From CBDDFV01 sp965227335 (GTDB taxonomy: Bacteria > Planctomycetota > Phycisphaerae > Phycisphaerales > SM1A02), in the NCBI GenBank assembly GCA_965227335.1, contig CBDDFV010000012.1:186001-250000 (forward strand): DNA of 64,000 nucleotides, read 5' to 3'. Position numbers and translations under genes: made by a program. The notes under the pieces were generated by a model that worked only from the letters and a program-made list of their open reading frames with translations, made no database searches and was not told the origin of the DNA. Within the stretch, counting starts at the first letter, position 1, and every line of letters begins with the position of its first letter. Shown here piece by piece: positions 8,459 through 17,276 of this stretch.

Positions 8459-9414
8459 CAGTCGTACTCCTCACGGAACTTCAGCCGGATGAGGTGGCCG
8501 ATCATGGTCAGGGCGAGCGTGATGACGAACAGCGTCGCCGCCACCGCGTAGCTCGAGTAGTACTCGGGACCGAAGTTGCTCGCGTCGCCGAGAAAGATCT
8601 GGACCATGTAGGCGGTCATCGTCTGCGACTGTCCGGTGATGTCGAGCGAGAGCCGGGCGAGGTTCCCCGCCGCGAGGGCCACGATCATCGTCTCCCCCAC
8701 CGCCCGCGCGATCGCCAGCAGCGACGCGGCGATGATGCCGGACAGCGCCGCCGGCGTGACGACCTTCAGCGAGACGTCGAACCGCGTCGCCCCGAGGCCG
8801 TACGCCCCTTCCCGCAACGCCCGCGGCACGGCCTGCAGGGCGTCCTCGGAAATCGAGCAGACGATCGGGATGCACATGATGCCCACTGCGATCCCGGCCG
8901 AGGTCACGTTGTACACCTCGAAGCCGCTGTAGACCCCCTGCAGGAACGGCGTGATCACGGTCAGGGCGAAGAAGCCGTAGACCACGGTCGGGATGCCGGC
9001 CAGCACTTCGAGGACCGGCTTGAGGATTCCCCGCAGTCGGCGCGGGGCGTACTCGCTCAGGAAGATCGCGGTGATCAGACCCAGCGGAATCGCCACCGCC
9101 ATCGCCACGCCCGTCACCAGCATCGTGCCGGAGATCAGCGGCCAGATGCCGAAGTGCTTCTCCTCGCCCAGCAGCGGGTTCCACTCCGTGCCGAAGGCGA
9201 ATTCCGTGACCGTCACCGCGTCCGACTGGAAGAAGCGGATCGTCTCCGCCCCCAGGATCACGATGATCGCGAGCGTGGTGAGCACCGAGAACAACGCGCA
9301 CCCGATGAGCTGGGCGCGGATGACGCCCTCAATCACCTGACGCACGGTGCGTGACTTCAACTCCGGGACGCCGATCGCCGGAAGCGAAGCCGAACTGGCG
9401 TTGGTCGCCGTCAT
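8458..9414 (-). CDS. pstC: phosphate ABC transporter permease PstC
   Basis: 318 residues with about six membrane segments. Typical features are FQSDAVTVTEFAFGTEWNPL in the first periplasmic loop, ISGTMLVTGVAMAVAIPLGLI, AGIPTVVYGFFAL, and the cytoplasmic EAA loop LREGAYGLGATRFDVSLKVV that docks on PstB. It forms the transmembrane channel with PstA. The stop overlaps the pstA start by one base. It is separated from pstS by about 200 bases that contain a strong hairpin. Confidence 0.95.
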   Translation of the reverse strand: MTATNASSASLPAIGVPELKSRTVRQVIEGVIRAQLIGCALFSVLTTLAIIVILGAETIRFFQSDAVTVTEFAFGTEWNPLLGEEKHFGIWPLISGTMLVTGVAMAVAIPLGLITAIFLSEYAPRRLRGILKPVLEVLAGIPTVVYGFFALTVITPFLQGVYSGFEVYNVTSAGIAVGIMCIPIVCSISEDALQAVPRALREGAYGLGATRFDVSLKVVTPAALSGIIAASLLAIARAVGETMIVALAAGNLARLSLDITGQSQTMTAYMVQIFLGDASNFGPEYYSSYAVAATLFVITLALTMIGHLIRLKFREEYD

Positions 9415-9574
9415 GCGCAGCCTCGAGAAAGAACCAGCGGGAGCAGGTGCGGTCGGGAACCGCAGGAAAAGCCGAAGACCCCGCCGGCGGGCCCCGTCGG
9501 GCGCTGTCCGTCGGCCGCGGTCGCGACCATCCGGTTCACCCGGCGTGAGCCGCCGGCGAGGTCAGAGAAAGTCG

Positions 9575-9600
9575 ACCCGGACCGCGTCAGCGATCCGGGC
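9575..9600 (-). terminator. stem-loop between pstS and pstC (likely partial terminator or mRNA end)
   Basis: Just after the pstS stop, the arms 9600-9590 and 9585-9575 pair over 11 positions (two G-T wobbles) around a 4-base loop and are followed by a short pyrimidine run, CGACTTTC. A second hairpin (9540-9545 with 9551-9556) follows. There is no long U-run, so termination would be partial. Such hairpins commonly allow much more PstS than permease to be made. Confidence 0.55.
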
Positions 9601-9610
9601 CGCATCATAG

Positions 9611-10612
<1,002 letters not shown>

Positions 10613-10698
10613 GCAGTGTGCTTCCTGTTCAGAAGGATTCGCTTGGATGACATCCGTTCTCGGTGGCATCCCGTTGGCCGGAAGTATGCCGAGGATCT

Positions 10699-10726
10699 GT
10701 TAGCGAAGCGCTAACGATGATGAACG
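10699..10726 (-). promoter_or_regulatory. candidate Pho box upstream of pstS
   Basis: Read towards pstS there are three related heptamers, CGTTCAT, CGTTAGC and CGCTAAC, starting at 10726, 10716 and 10705, that is 10 and 11 bases apart. PhoB family regulators bind tandem heptamers with an 11-base period. The last two also form an inverted repeat (GTTAGCG-AAG-CGCTAAC on the + strand), so an alternative is a dimeric operator or small hairpin. Similar heptamers precede phoB. Confidence 0.45.
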
Positions 10727-10838
10727 ATCGAGGAAAACTGCACGATGGGGATTCCAACCCCCTTTTACACGCCGCGGACGCCCGGCCCCCGCCCCCTTCA
10801 TCAAATCTGAACGATTCGCGAACCGGGCCCGGGGGGGC

Positions 10839-12614
10839 TCAGGACGAAGTCGCGGTCGAATCCTCCCGGGCCGCCGCCGCCCCCGGCAGCGTGATCCGGA
10901 ACACCGACCCCTCGCCCAGCTTCGACGAGGCCTCCGCCCGGCCCCCGTGCAACAGGGCGATATGCTTCACGATGGCCAGACCGAGACCCGTGCCCCCCTC
11001 CCGACGACTCCGCGCCTTGTCCACCCGGTAGAACCGCTCGAACAGACGCGGCAGATGCTCCTCGGCGATCCCCGGCCCCTGGTCGGCCACCGAGATCACC
11101 ACCGCGTCCCCCTCCGTCCGCGCCGTCACCGTGATCGCCGTCTGCGGCGGACTGTACGCGATCGCGTTCGCCACGAGATTGCCGATCGCCTGTTCGATCA
11201 GCGGGGCGTGCACAAAACCGACCAGGCCGGGCTCGACCTCCGGGGCCAGCGTGATCCCCTTGTCCTCCGCCGTCGGCCGGAACTGACTCAGCACCGCGTT
11301 CACCACCCGCGTCATCGGCGCCCGCTCCCGCTCCAGGGCGTCCGACGCCGCCGGCTGCTCGAGTTTCGTGATCGCCATCACGTCCTCCACGATCGCCGCG
11401 AGCCGGCTCGCGTTCGTACGGATGATCTCGAGGAATCGCGACGCCTGCTCGTGATCCGACCAGCCGATCTCCAGAAGCGTCTCAACGTACCCCTTGATGT
11501 TCGTGATCGGCGTCCGCAACTCGTGCGACACGTTCGCGGCGAAGTCGCTCCGCAACGACTCCAGCCGGCGCAGACGCGTGACATCGTTGAAGATCAGCAG
11601 CAGACCCTTCACCTCGCCGTCCGGCGCGCGAAGCCGCTCCCCCGCCGCCTGCACCGTCATCGGGACGGGGCCGGTCAGACGCAGCTCCGCCGCGGCGGTG
11701 GAGTCGTCGACCATCGCCCCCTCCACGAATCGGATCAACTCCGGCTGCCGGGCGACCTGCTGGAGCAGCTTGCCCCGCGCCGCCTTCGCATCCGCCCCCA
11801 GCAACTGACCCGCCGCGCGATTCATGTTCATGATGTGGTGATCGAGGTCGAGGGCGATGACGCCGTTGCTCATCGACGAGAGGATCGCCTGCTGCTCAGC
11901 CTGGCGGTCGCGCAGCTCCTCCATCCGCGCCCCAAGCTGGACCGCCATCTCGTTGAGCGACGACGCCAGCGCGTTCATCTCCAGGGTCGGCGGATGCGGA
12001 ATGCGGTGCTCGAGCTGCCCCCGGGCGAACCGCGCGGCGCTGCGGGCCATGCCCATCACCTGACCCGCGAGCCGACGGGAGATCAGGTAGGTGACCGCGA
12101 ACGTGAGCAGAATCGACGCCGCGCCCGCCAGCGTGATCAGCCGCAGGATCCGCCCCAGCTCCCGATCGACTCCGGCCAGCGGCAGCGCGGTCTGCACGAG
12201 AAGCGTTTCGCCGTCGATCGTGACCGGCGTCGCGTGGGCGATGAAGGGCTCCCCCTGACGCGTCACCCGACGCGCCCCGCCGTCGGACCACGGCCCCAGC
12301 GGCGACCACGACGCCGACGACCCCGTCGCGTCCGGCGTCGCGAACGCCGCCTCAACCCCGTCACGATCGAAGACCGCGATCACCACCCCCGTCTCGCGGC
12401 TCATCCGCTCCACCATCGCCCCCAGCGGGTGATCGGGATCCGCCCCTGCGCAGGCCTCCGCCACCAACGCCGACACCCGTCGGGCGTCACGCTCCCGCTG
12501 CGCGTAGTTGAAGTCCCGGACCGTCGCGTATGCATACACGCCCAGACCCACCGCCACGACGAACTGCGCCGCCATCAGCAGGGAACCGAAACGCCAGAGC
12601 ATCGTGCGCGGCAT
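10839..12614 (-). CDS. phoR: phosphate sensor histidine kinase PhoR
   Basis: 591 residues from ATG 12614. In order: a membrane segment at about 7-28, an extracytoplasmic domain of about 130 residues, a second membrane segment near 165-187, a HAMP-like linker, a PAS domain (AILSSMSNGVIALDLDHHI), the phospho-acceptor H-box VSHELRTPITNIKGYVE, and the ATPase boxes NLVANAIAYSPP, DQGPGIAEEH and GGTGLGLAIVKH. It phosphorylates the response regulator encoded 66 bases upstream. Its substantial sensor domain differs from E. coli PhoR, which has almost none. Confidence 0.92.
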   Translation of the reverse strand: MPRTMLWRFGSLLMAAQFVVAVGLGVYAYATVRDFNYAQRERDARRVSALVAEACAGADPDHPLGAMVERMSRETGVVIAVFDRDGVEAAFATPDATGSSASWSPLGPWSDGGARRVTRQGEPFIAHATPVTIDGETLLVQTALPLAGVDRELGRILRLITLAGAASILLTFAVTYLISRRLAGQVMGMARSAARFARGQLEHRIPHPPTLEMNALASSLNEMAVQLGARMEELRDRQAEQQAILSSMSNGVIALDLDHHIMNMNRAAGQLLGADAKAARGKLLQQVARQPELIRFVEGAMVDDSTAAAELRLTGPVPMTVQAAGERLRAPDGEVKGLLLIFNDVTRLRRLESLRSDFAANVSHELRTPITNIKGYVETLLEIGWSDHEQASRFLEIIRTNASRLAAIVEDVMAITKLEQPAASDALERERAPMTRVVNAVLSQFRPTAEDKGITLAPEVEPGLVGFVHAPLIEQAIGNLVANAIAYSPPQTAITVTARTEGDAVVISVADQGPGIAEEHLPRLFERFYRVDKARSRREGGTGLGLAIVKHIALLHGGRAEASSKLGEGSVFRITLPGAAAAREDSTATSS

Positions 12615-12680
12615 CAATCCGGGTTCCTCGGACTCACGTCCCTCGATCCGACGCGCCGTCGTCGGGCGCGACGCGATGGA

Positions 12681-13397
12681 TCAGTCGTCATCACCGAGCG
12701 ACTCGTCCATCCGGTACCCCACGCCCCGCACCGTCCGGATGAGTCCGCCGAGACGCCCGAGCTTACGCCGGATGGCGGTGACATGCACGTCGACGGTGCG
12801 GCTGGTCAGCACCGCGTTGTGCCCGTGCACGGTCGAGATGATCTGGTCGCGGGTGCGAACGAATCCCGGACGCGACACCAGGCAGTGCAGGATGTCGAAC
12901 TCCGTCCGGGTCAGCTCGATCGGCCCGTTCTCACCCGTGACTTCGTGTCGGTCGAGATCGATGACGAGCGCGCCGTCCGCGATCGAGATGCGACGCCGGG
13001 CGTCGCCCTCGTCCTGCACCACGGCCGCCCGTCGGAGCAGATTGCGCAGCCGCGCCATCAACACCTTCGGACTGAACGGCTTCGTCACATAGTCGTCCGC
13101 CCCCAGCTCCAGTCCGGCCACGATGTCCGCCTCCTCTCCCTTGGCGGAGACGATGAGGACCGGCACTCCACGGGTGCCCTCGTTGTAGCGCATCCGCCGG
13201 CAGACCTCGAGCCCGTCGAGATCGGGAAGCATGAGGTCGAGCACCACGAGGCGCGGCGGCGCCTTCATGATTTCGTCCAGCGCCACTCGTCCCGACTGGA
13301 TGACCCGCGCGTCATAGCCTTCGCGATCGATGTGGAAGCGAATCAGTTCGCCGATATCCGGTTCGTCTTCAACGATGAGAATCGGGGCGTCCGGCAC
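12681..13397 (-). CDS. phoB: response regulator PhoB (OmpR family)
   Basis: 238 residues from a GTG start. The receiver domain has the acidic pair in VEDEPD, the phospho-acceptor Asp in VVLDLMLPD, Thr/Ser in LIVSAKG and Lys in YVTKPFSP. The C-terminal winged helix includes LTRTEFDILHCLVSRPG, SRTVDVHVTAIRRKL and IRTVRGVGYRM. It should activate the pst operon when phosphate is scarce. A direct-repeat cluster lies about 60-90 bases upstream, consistent with autoregulation. Confidence 0.94.
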   Translation of the reverse strand: MPDAPILIVEDEPDIGELIRFHIDREGYDARVIQSGRVALDEIMKAPPRLVVLDLMLPDLDGLEVCRRMRYNEGTRGVPVLIVSAKGEEADIVAGLELGADDYVTKPFSPKVLMARLRNLLRRAAVVQDEGDARRRISIADGALVIDLDRHEVTGENGPIELTRTEFDILHCLVSRPGFVRTRDQIISTVHGHNAVLTSRTVDVHVTAIRRKLGRLGGLIRTVRGVGYRMDESLGDDD

Positions 13398-13454
13398 GGT
13401 GCGCTCCAGCGGGGAGGGGAACGCGGTCGATGATCGCCGACCGCAGCGCGCTCA

Positions 13455-13486
13455 GGCTAACGGGCCAGTGTTCACGAACGGTTAAG
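13455..13486 (-). promoter_or_regulatory. candidate Pho box upstream of phoB
   Basis: Read towards phoB the sequence gives CTTAACC, four bases, GTGAACA, then GTTAGCC, starting at 13486, 13475 and 13461. The first two are 11 bases apart, the exact spacing of a Pho box half-site pair. The motif is similar but not identical to that before pstS. Confidence 0.4.
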
Positions 13487-13504
13487 ACGGGGCCGCGGGC
13501 GTGA

Positions 13505-14302
13505 TCAGATCGCCGCGTCGCCTCCGTCCGGATCGATTTCGTACTGCCGGCGGATCCGTCCGCCCTTGCGAGGCTCCACCCCGTGACGCGTGCCTTCGCC
13601 CGACCGCGTGTCGTCCTCCTGCGGGAAGCGGGGCAGCTTCTGGGCGATCTTCCGCTTGCCCTGGAACGCCTCGTACACGATGTCGACCGCCTCCTGAACG
13701 TCGTCGGTCAGGTGGAAGAGATCGAAGTCGTCGGGACTGATCGTGTGGTAGGCCTCGTCCATGGTCGAGCGAAGCCAGTCGATCAGGCCCGACCAGAACT
13801 TCGAGTCGTACAGCACCACCGGGAACGGCGCGATCTTCAGCGTCTGCATGAGCGTCAGCGACTCGAAGAACTCGTCCATCGTCCCGAATCCGCCCGGGAA
13901 GATGATGAACCCGCTCGCGTACTTCACGAACATCACCTTGCGGATGAAGAAGTAGCGGAAGTCGAGCTCCACATTCTGGTACGGATTGGGCCGCTGCTCC
14001 ATCGGAAGCGAGATGTTGAGCCCGACCGAGGTGCCGCCCGCGTCGAAGGCGCCCTTGTTCGCCGCCTCCATGATCCCCGGTCCGCCGCCCGTGATCACCG
14101 CGAAGTCGCGATCGACGAGCAGACGGCCGCACTCGACCGCCGCCTGGTAATACGCCTGCGACGACGGCGTCCGGGCCGACCCGAACACCGAGACCGCCGG
14201 ACCGAGGTGCGACATCGTCTCGATCGCTTCCACGAACTCGGCCATGATGCGGAACATCCGCCACGGCTCGCGCTGAACAGCTTCCTTGGAACGCTGGGAC
14301 AT
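13505..14302 (-). CDS. LOG-family protein (TIGR00730-like nucleotide phosphoribohydrolase)
   Basis: 265 residues. The two LOG signatures are present: GGGPGIMEAANKGA near residue 72 and PGGFGTMDEFFE near residue 135. The family removes ribose phosphate from nucleoside monophosphates and is often mislabelled lysine decarboxylase. Residues 215-265 (QEDDTRSGEGTRHGVEP...) form a charged tail not seen in short LOG proteins. It is the first gene left of folC and divergent from it; the phoB gene starts 108 bases downstream of its stop on the same strand. Confidence 0.88.
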   Translation of the reverse strand: MSQRSKEAVQREPWRMFRIMAEFVEAIETMSHLGPAVSVFGSARTPSSQAYYQAAVECGRLLVDRDFAVITGGGPGIMEAANKGAFDAGGTSVGLNISLPMEQRPNPYQNVELDFRYFFIRKVMFVKYASGFIIFPGGFGTMDEFFESLTLMQTLKIAPFPVVLYDSKFWSGLIDWLRSTMDEAYHTISPDDFDLFHLTDDVQEAVDIVYEAFQGKRKIAQKLPRFPQEDDTRSGEGTRHGVEPRKGGRIRRQYEIDPDGGDAAI

Positions 14303-14469
14303 GCGGGGAGGGCCTCCGAAGGACAGAATCGGCGCCGCCGGCGGCGGACCGTGAGCCCCACATCCTACGAATTTCCGACCCGATCACGCCGAAACGATCA
14401 CGGCCGCCGGAAGACCGAACCGCCGAATCTCCGCAAGTTGCTGACACTCATTCACTTACGCTCGTCAAT

Positions 14470-14498
14470 TTGAAGCCGATCGCGTGAATTGATATACT
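14470..14498 (+). promoter_or_regulatory. folC promoter, apparently leaderless
   Basis: TTGAAG (14470-14475), a 17-base spacer and TATACT (14493-14498) make a near-consensus sigma70-type promoter in an AT-richer patch. The ATG is only six bases after the -10, so transcription should begin at or within a base or two of the start codon. There is no room for a ribosome-binding site. Confidence 0.7.
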
Positions 14499-14504
14499 CT
14501 GCGC

Positions 14505-15905
14505 ATGGCTCGGAGCACCTCCTCATCCCGTCGATCGGGCCGTCGTTCACGGCGCGCGGCGGGCGAAATCTCGACGTTTCCGCAGGCCGTCCGCTTTCTG
14601 AACGATCGTGTCAACCACGAGCGCATGCGGCTGATCCGGTTCAACCCCGACACGTTCAAGCTCGACCGCATCAAGACCCTGCTCGACAAGCTGGGGAATC
14701 CGCAGGACGCGGCGCCGATGGTCCACGTCGCCGGCACGGTGGGCAAGGGCTCCACGGTGGCGATGATCGCGTCCATGCTCAAGGGATGCGGCTACACCGT
14801 GGGGGAATTCACCAGTCCCCACGTGTCCGATGTTCGCGAGCGAATCTCGATCAACGGCCAGATGATCGAGAAGAGCGACTTCGTGGAGTTGATGCGGACG
14901 ATCGACGCCGCCGCGAAATCCCTGAAGCTGGAGCTGACCTTCTTCGAGGTCATGACCGCGGCGGGGTTCAAGTACTTCGCGGATCAGGCGGTGGATCTCG
15001 CGGTCATCGAGGTCGGTCTCGGCGGCCGGCTCGACTGCACGAACGTGATCACCCCGCTCGTCTCGGTGGTGACCCGGCTCGACTACGACCACAAGCAGAT
15101 CCTCGGCGCCACCCTCGCCGACATCGCCCGCGAGAAGGCGGGCATTTTCAAGCCGGACGTGCCCGCGCTCACGATCGAGCAGCCGGAAGAGGCCGCGACC
15201 ATCCTTGAGGAGGTCGCCGAGTCCGTCGGCGCGCCGCTGCAGGTGATCAACCGCGACATTGAGTACTCGTGCCGCTTCGGCGCCTCGCCCGATCTCGGGC
15301 CGCACACCCGCGTGTGTCTGATCTCGCAGACGGGGCAGTTCATGCATGTCCCCGTGCCGCTGCCCGGGGAGCACCAGGCGCTCAACTGCGCGCTCGCGCT
15401 GGCCGTCGTCGATCTGCTCAACGGCAAGGGATTCGACCTCGACGAGGTGGCCCTCCACGACGGACTCGCCCGCACGCTCACGCCGGGACGAATGGAGCTT
15501 GTCTCCGAGCGGCCTCGCATCCTGATCGACGGCGCGCACAACCCCGCGGCGGTCGGCGCGATGATGCGCTCTGTCGGCGCGCACGTCCCGTACGACTCCA
15601 TGGTCTGCATCTTCGGCTGCTGCGAAGACAAGGACATCGAGGGCCTCATCGACATGGTCGCCCTCGGGGCCGACAAGCTCATCTTCACCAAGGCCAAACG
15701 CACGGCCCGCGCGGCGGACCCCGAGGAGCTCCGCAAGATCTTCGCCGAACGCTCCGGCAAGATGTGCCAGGTCGCCCCCACCCTCGCCGAAGCCCTCGAC
15801 CTCGCCATGCGCGCGGTCTCCCGCGAGGACCTCATCGTCATCACCGGCAGCTTCTACCTCATCGGCGAAGCGAAGAAGATCGTCGCAGACCTGCAGACGG
15901 CGTAG
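14505..15905 (+). CDS. folC: bifunctional folylpolyglutamate/dihydrofolate synthase
   Basis: 466 residues, slightly longer than usual because of a basic N-terminal tail (RSTSSSRRSGRRSRRAAG). The Mur-ligase-like ATP loop HVAGTVGKGST, the folate-binding TSPHVSDVRERI, VIEVGLGGRLDCTN, the hinge region LDYDHKQILG and the C-terminal DGAHNPAAV all match FolC. It adds glutamates to folates. The start codon sits directly behind a strong -10 box. The gene is followed at once by a repeat array. Confidence 0.95.
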   Translation: MARSTSSSRRSGRRSRRAAGEISTFPQAVRFLNDRVNHERMRLIRFNPDTFKLDRIKTLLDKLGNPQDAAPMVHVAGTVGKGSTVAMIASMLKGCGYTVGEFTSPHVSDVRERISINGQMIEKSDFVELMRTIDAAAKSLKLELTFFEVMTAAGFKYFADQAVDLAVIEVGLGGRLDCTNVITPLVSVVTRLDYDHKQILGATLADIAREKAGIFKPDVPALTIEQPEEAATILEEVAESVGAPLQVINRDIEYSCRFGASPDLGPHTRVCLISQTGQFMHVPVPLPGEHQALNCALALAVVDLLNGKGFDLDEVALHDGLARTLTPGRMELVSERPRILIDGAHNPAAVGAMMRSVGAHVPYDSMVCIFGCCEDKDIEGLIDMVALGADKLIFTKAKRTARAADPEELRKIFAERSGKMCQVAPTLAEALDLAMRAVSREDLIVITGSFYLIGEAKKIVADLQTA

Positions 15906-15911
15906 CCCCCC

Positions 15912-16196
15912 CAAGCCGCGGGCTCCGCCCGCGGACAACCCCCGGCATCCAGACGCCATGGTCCCCCGGCAGAGCCGGGGGCTTGGTTTCGCGGGCTCCG
16001 CCCGCGGACAACACCATGACAGCGGCCATGGTCCCCCGGCAAAGCCGGGGGCTTGGTTTCGCGGGCTCCGCCCGCGGACAACACCATGACAACGGCCATG
16101 GTCCCCCGGCGGAGCCGGGGGTTTGGTTTCGCGGGCTCCGCCCGCGGACAACACCCGGCAACGGCCATGGTCCCCCGGCAGAGCCGGGGGTTTGGT
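15912..16196 (+). repeat. left REP-like array: four units of paired hairpins
   Basis: Four tandem units begin at 15918, 15991, 16061 and 16131 (period 70, first unit 73). Each has hairpin A, GCGGGC-TCC-GCCCGC, then GGACAAC, a short variable stretch, CCATGGT, and hairpin B, CCCCCGGC with a 3-base loop (AGA, AAA, GGA, AGA) and GCCGGGGG, ending CTTGG or TTTGG. The loop varies while the stem is kept, as expected for selection on structure. The array starts right after the folC stop (GTAG then CCCAAGCC) and its end is complementary to its beginning (CCAAGC/GCTTGG). Confidence 0.95.
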
Positions 16197-16259
16197 TGCC
16201 GTCTGGCGTAGGCCAGCGTATTTTCGCGTTGCGAGGACAGGGGGAAAGCGACATCGCGC

Positions 16260-16697
16260 ATGCGTGCAGTCATGATTACCATGACGTCTTATGGCACGTG
16301 GCTGCCCGGCGACATCCGGGGGTCAATCAACAAGGGAATACTGCTGCCGCCGCGCCCCGCACTCGAACGTCATGCCCGGCGGCTTCTCAGGTCGCCGCCG
16401 GTTGTGTTTTCGGATCACGAACAGGACGTTCTTGCCCGGTCACTCGACACCACGGCGACCTTGTACGACTACCCGCTCGAAGCGGTCGCGATTGAGGCGA
16501 CCCACTGCCACGTGTTGACGCACCCGCGCGACGATACCGTCGCAGCGATGGTCGGCCGCCTCAAGACCGCGATGCGACAATCGCTCCAACGCGGACGAAT
16601 CTGGACTCGCGGCTACAACGTCCGCCGCTGCTACTCAGAACAGCAGGTGGACGCGATGCGAGCGTACATCGCACATCACCCCGGATATCGACCCTGA
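16260..16697 (+). CDS. RAYT-like Y1 transposase (IS200/REP-associated type)
   Basis: 145 residues. The opening TSYGTWLPGDIRGSINKG is the hallmark of one branch of Y1 (HUH) transposases. Next come PPVVFSDHEQDVLARSL, the metal-binding HUH motif as HCHV, VGRLKTAMRQSL and the likely nucleophile Tyr in MRAYIAHHPG. It lacks IS200 ends and instead lies between two arrays of its presumed target repeats, which is how RAYTs sit with REP/REPIN elements. The protein is intact, though short, and ends a few bases before the next array. Confidence 0.85.
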   Translation: MRAVMITMTSYGTWLPGDIRGSINKGILLPPRPALERHARRLLRSPPVVFSDHEQDVLARSLDTTATLYDYPLEAVAIEATHCHVLTHPRDDTVAAMVGRLKTAMRQSLQRGRIWTRGYNVRRCYSEQQVDAMRAYIAHHPGYRP

Positions 16698-16699
16698 CC

Positions 16700-17123
16700 C
16701 AAGCCGCGGGCTCCGCCCGCGGACAACACCATGACAGCGGCCATGGTCCCCCGGCAAAGCCGGGGGCTTGGTTTTGCGGGCTCCGCCCGCGGACAACACC
16801 CGGCAACGGCCATGGTCCCCCGGCGGAGCCGGGGGCTTGGTTTTGCGGGCTCCGCCCGCGGACAACACCCGGCAACGGCCATGGTCCCCCGGCGGAGCCG
16901 GGGGCTTGGTTTCGCGGGCTCCGCCCGCGGACAACATCCGGCATTCAGACGCCATGGTCCCGCGGCGGAGCCGGGGGCTTGGTTTCGCGGGCTCCGCCTG
17001 CGGACAACATCCGGCAACGGCCATGGTCCCGCGGCGGAGCCGGGGGCTTGGTTTCGCGGGCTCCGCCCGCGGACAACATCCGGCAACCGCCATGGTCCCC
17101 CGGCGGAGCCGGGGGCTTGGTTT
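16700..17123 (+). repeat. right REP-like array: six units of paired hairpins
   Basis: Six units with A hairpins at 16706, 16776, 16845, 16914, 16987 and 17056 (period 69-73). They have the same A-GGACAAC-CCATGGT-B-CTTGGTTT structure as the left array, giving ten units around the transposase. It begins three bases after the transposase stop with the same CCAAGCCGCGGG as the left array. Two B stems (near 16956 and 17028) read CCGCGGC and carry one mismatch. The tail CTTGGTTTC of the last unit overlaps the -35 region of the leader promoter before leuS. Confidence 0.95.
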
Positions 17124-17146
17124 CACCATCCAACCCCCGCTATACT
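17117..17146 (+). promoter_or_regulatory. promoter of the leuS leader
   Basis: TTGGTT (17117-17122), an 18-base spacer and TATACT (17141-17146). The -35 lies inside the conserved tail of the last repeat unit. The leader-peptide ATG is six bases downstream, so the transcript probably begins on that ATG. Confidence 0.6.
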
Positions 17147-17152
17147 CCCTCC

Positions 17153-17212
17153 ATGACCTCGACCCCGGACCGCCGCTCGCCGCTTCCGCTGCTTCACGCA
17201 CCCGGGATATAA
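17153..17212 (+). CDS. 19-residue leader peptide, candidate leucine attenuator of leuS
   Basis: A small frame encodes MTSTPDRRSPLPLLHAPGI. Leucine codons 11, 13 and 14 are CTT, CTG and CTT; CTT looks rarer than CTC or CTG in the surrounding genes. The ATG directly follows a TATACT box, and the frame stops 36 bases before an intrinsic terminator that precedes leuS. A ribosome slowed at these codons could favour the alternative hairpin described at the terminator. This is inference; a peptide this short could arise by chance. Confidence 0.5.
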   Translation: MTSTPDRRSPLPLLHAPGI

Positions 17213-17247
17213 CGCGCGCGACGACGGTCACCCCCCTTCGACTTCCA

Positions 17248-17276
17248 CCGCCCTCGCACGCCGCGAGGGCGGTTTT
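17248..17276 (+). terminator. intrinsic terminator in the leuS leader, with possible antiterminator
   Basis: A 10-base perfect stem, CCGCCCTCGC (17248-17257) with GCGAGGGCGG (17263-17272), has a 5-base loop and TTTT. It lies 41 bases before the leuS ATG, so it must be read through for leuS to be expressed from the upstream promoter. GCGACGACGG at 17218-17227 can pair with the left arm at 8 of 10 positions and would then block the stem. That segment can itself pair with 17168-17176 inside the leader peptide, completing a classical 1:2 / 2:3 / 3:4 attenuator layout. Confidence 0.75.

Noticed and set aside
10947..13433. Plus-strand frame spanning phoR and phoB
   Set aside because: It covers two recognisable genes and the gap between them. 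Composition is Arg/His-rich and no domain is visible.
16260..16697. Complete IS200/IS605 insertion sequence
   Set aside because: No left and right end hairpins of IS200 type and no tnpB or omega RNA. The gene is bounded by the repeat arrays on both sides.
15912..17123. CRISPR array
   Set aside because: Units are 69-73 bases and almost wholly conserved, each with two hairpins. There are no short unique spacers of fixed length and no cas gene in the window.
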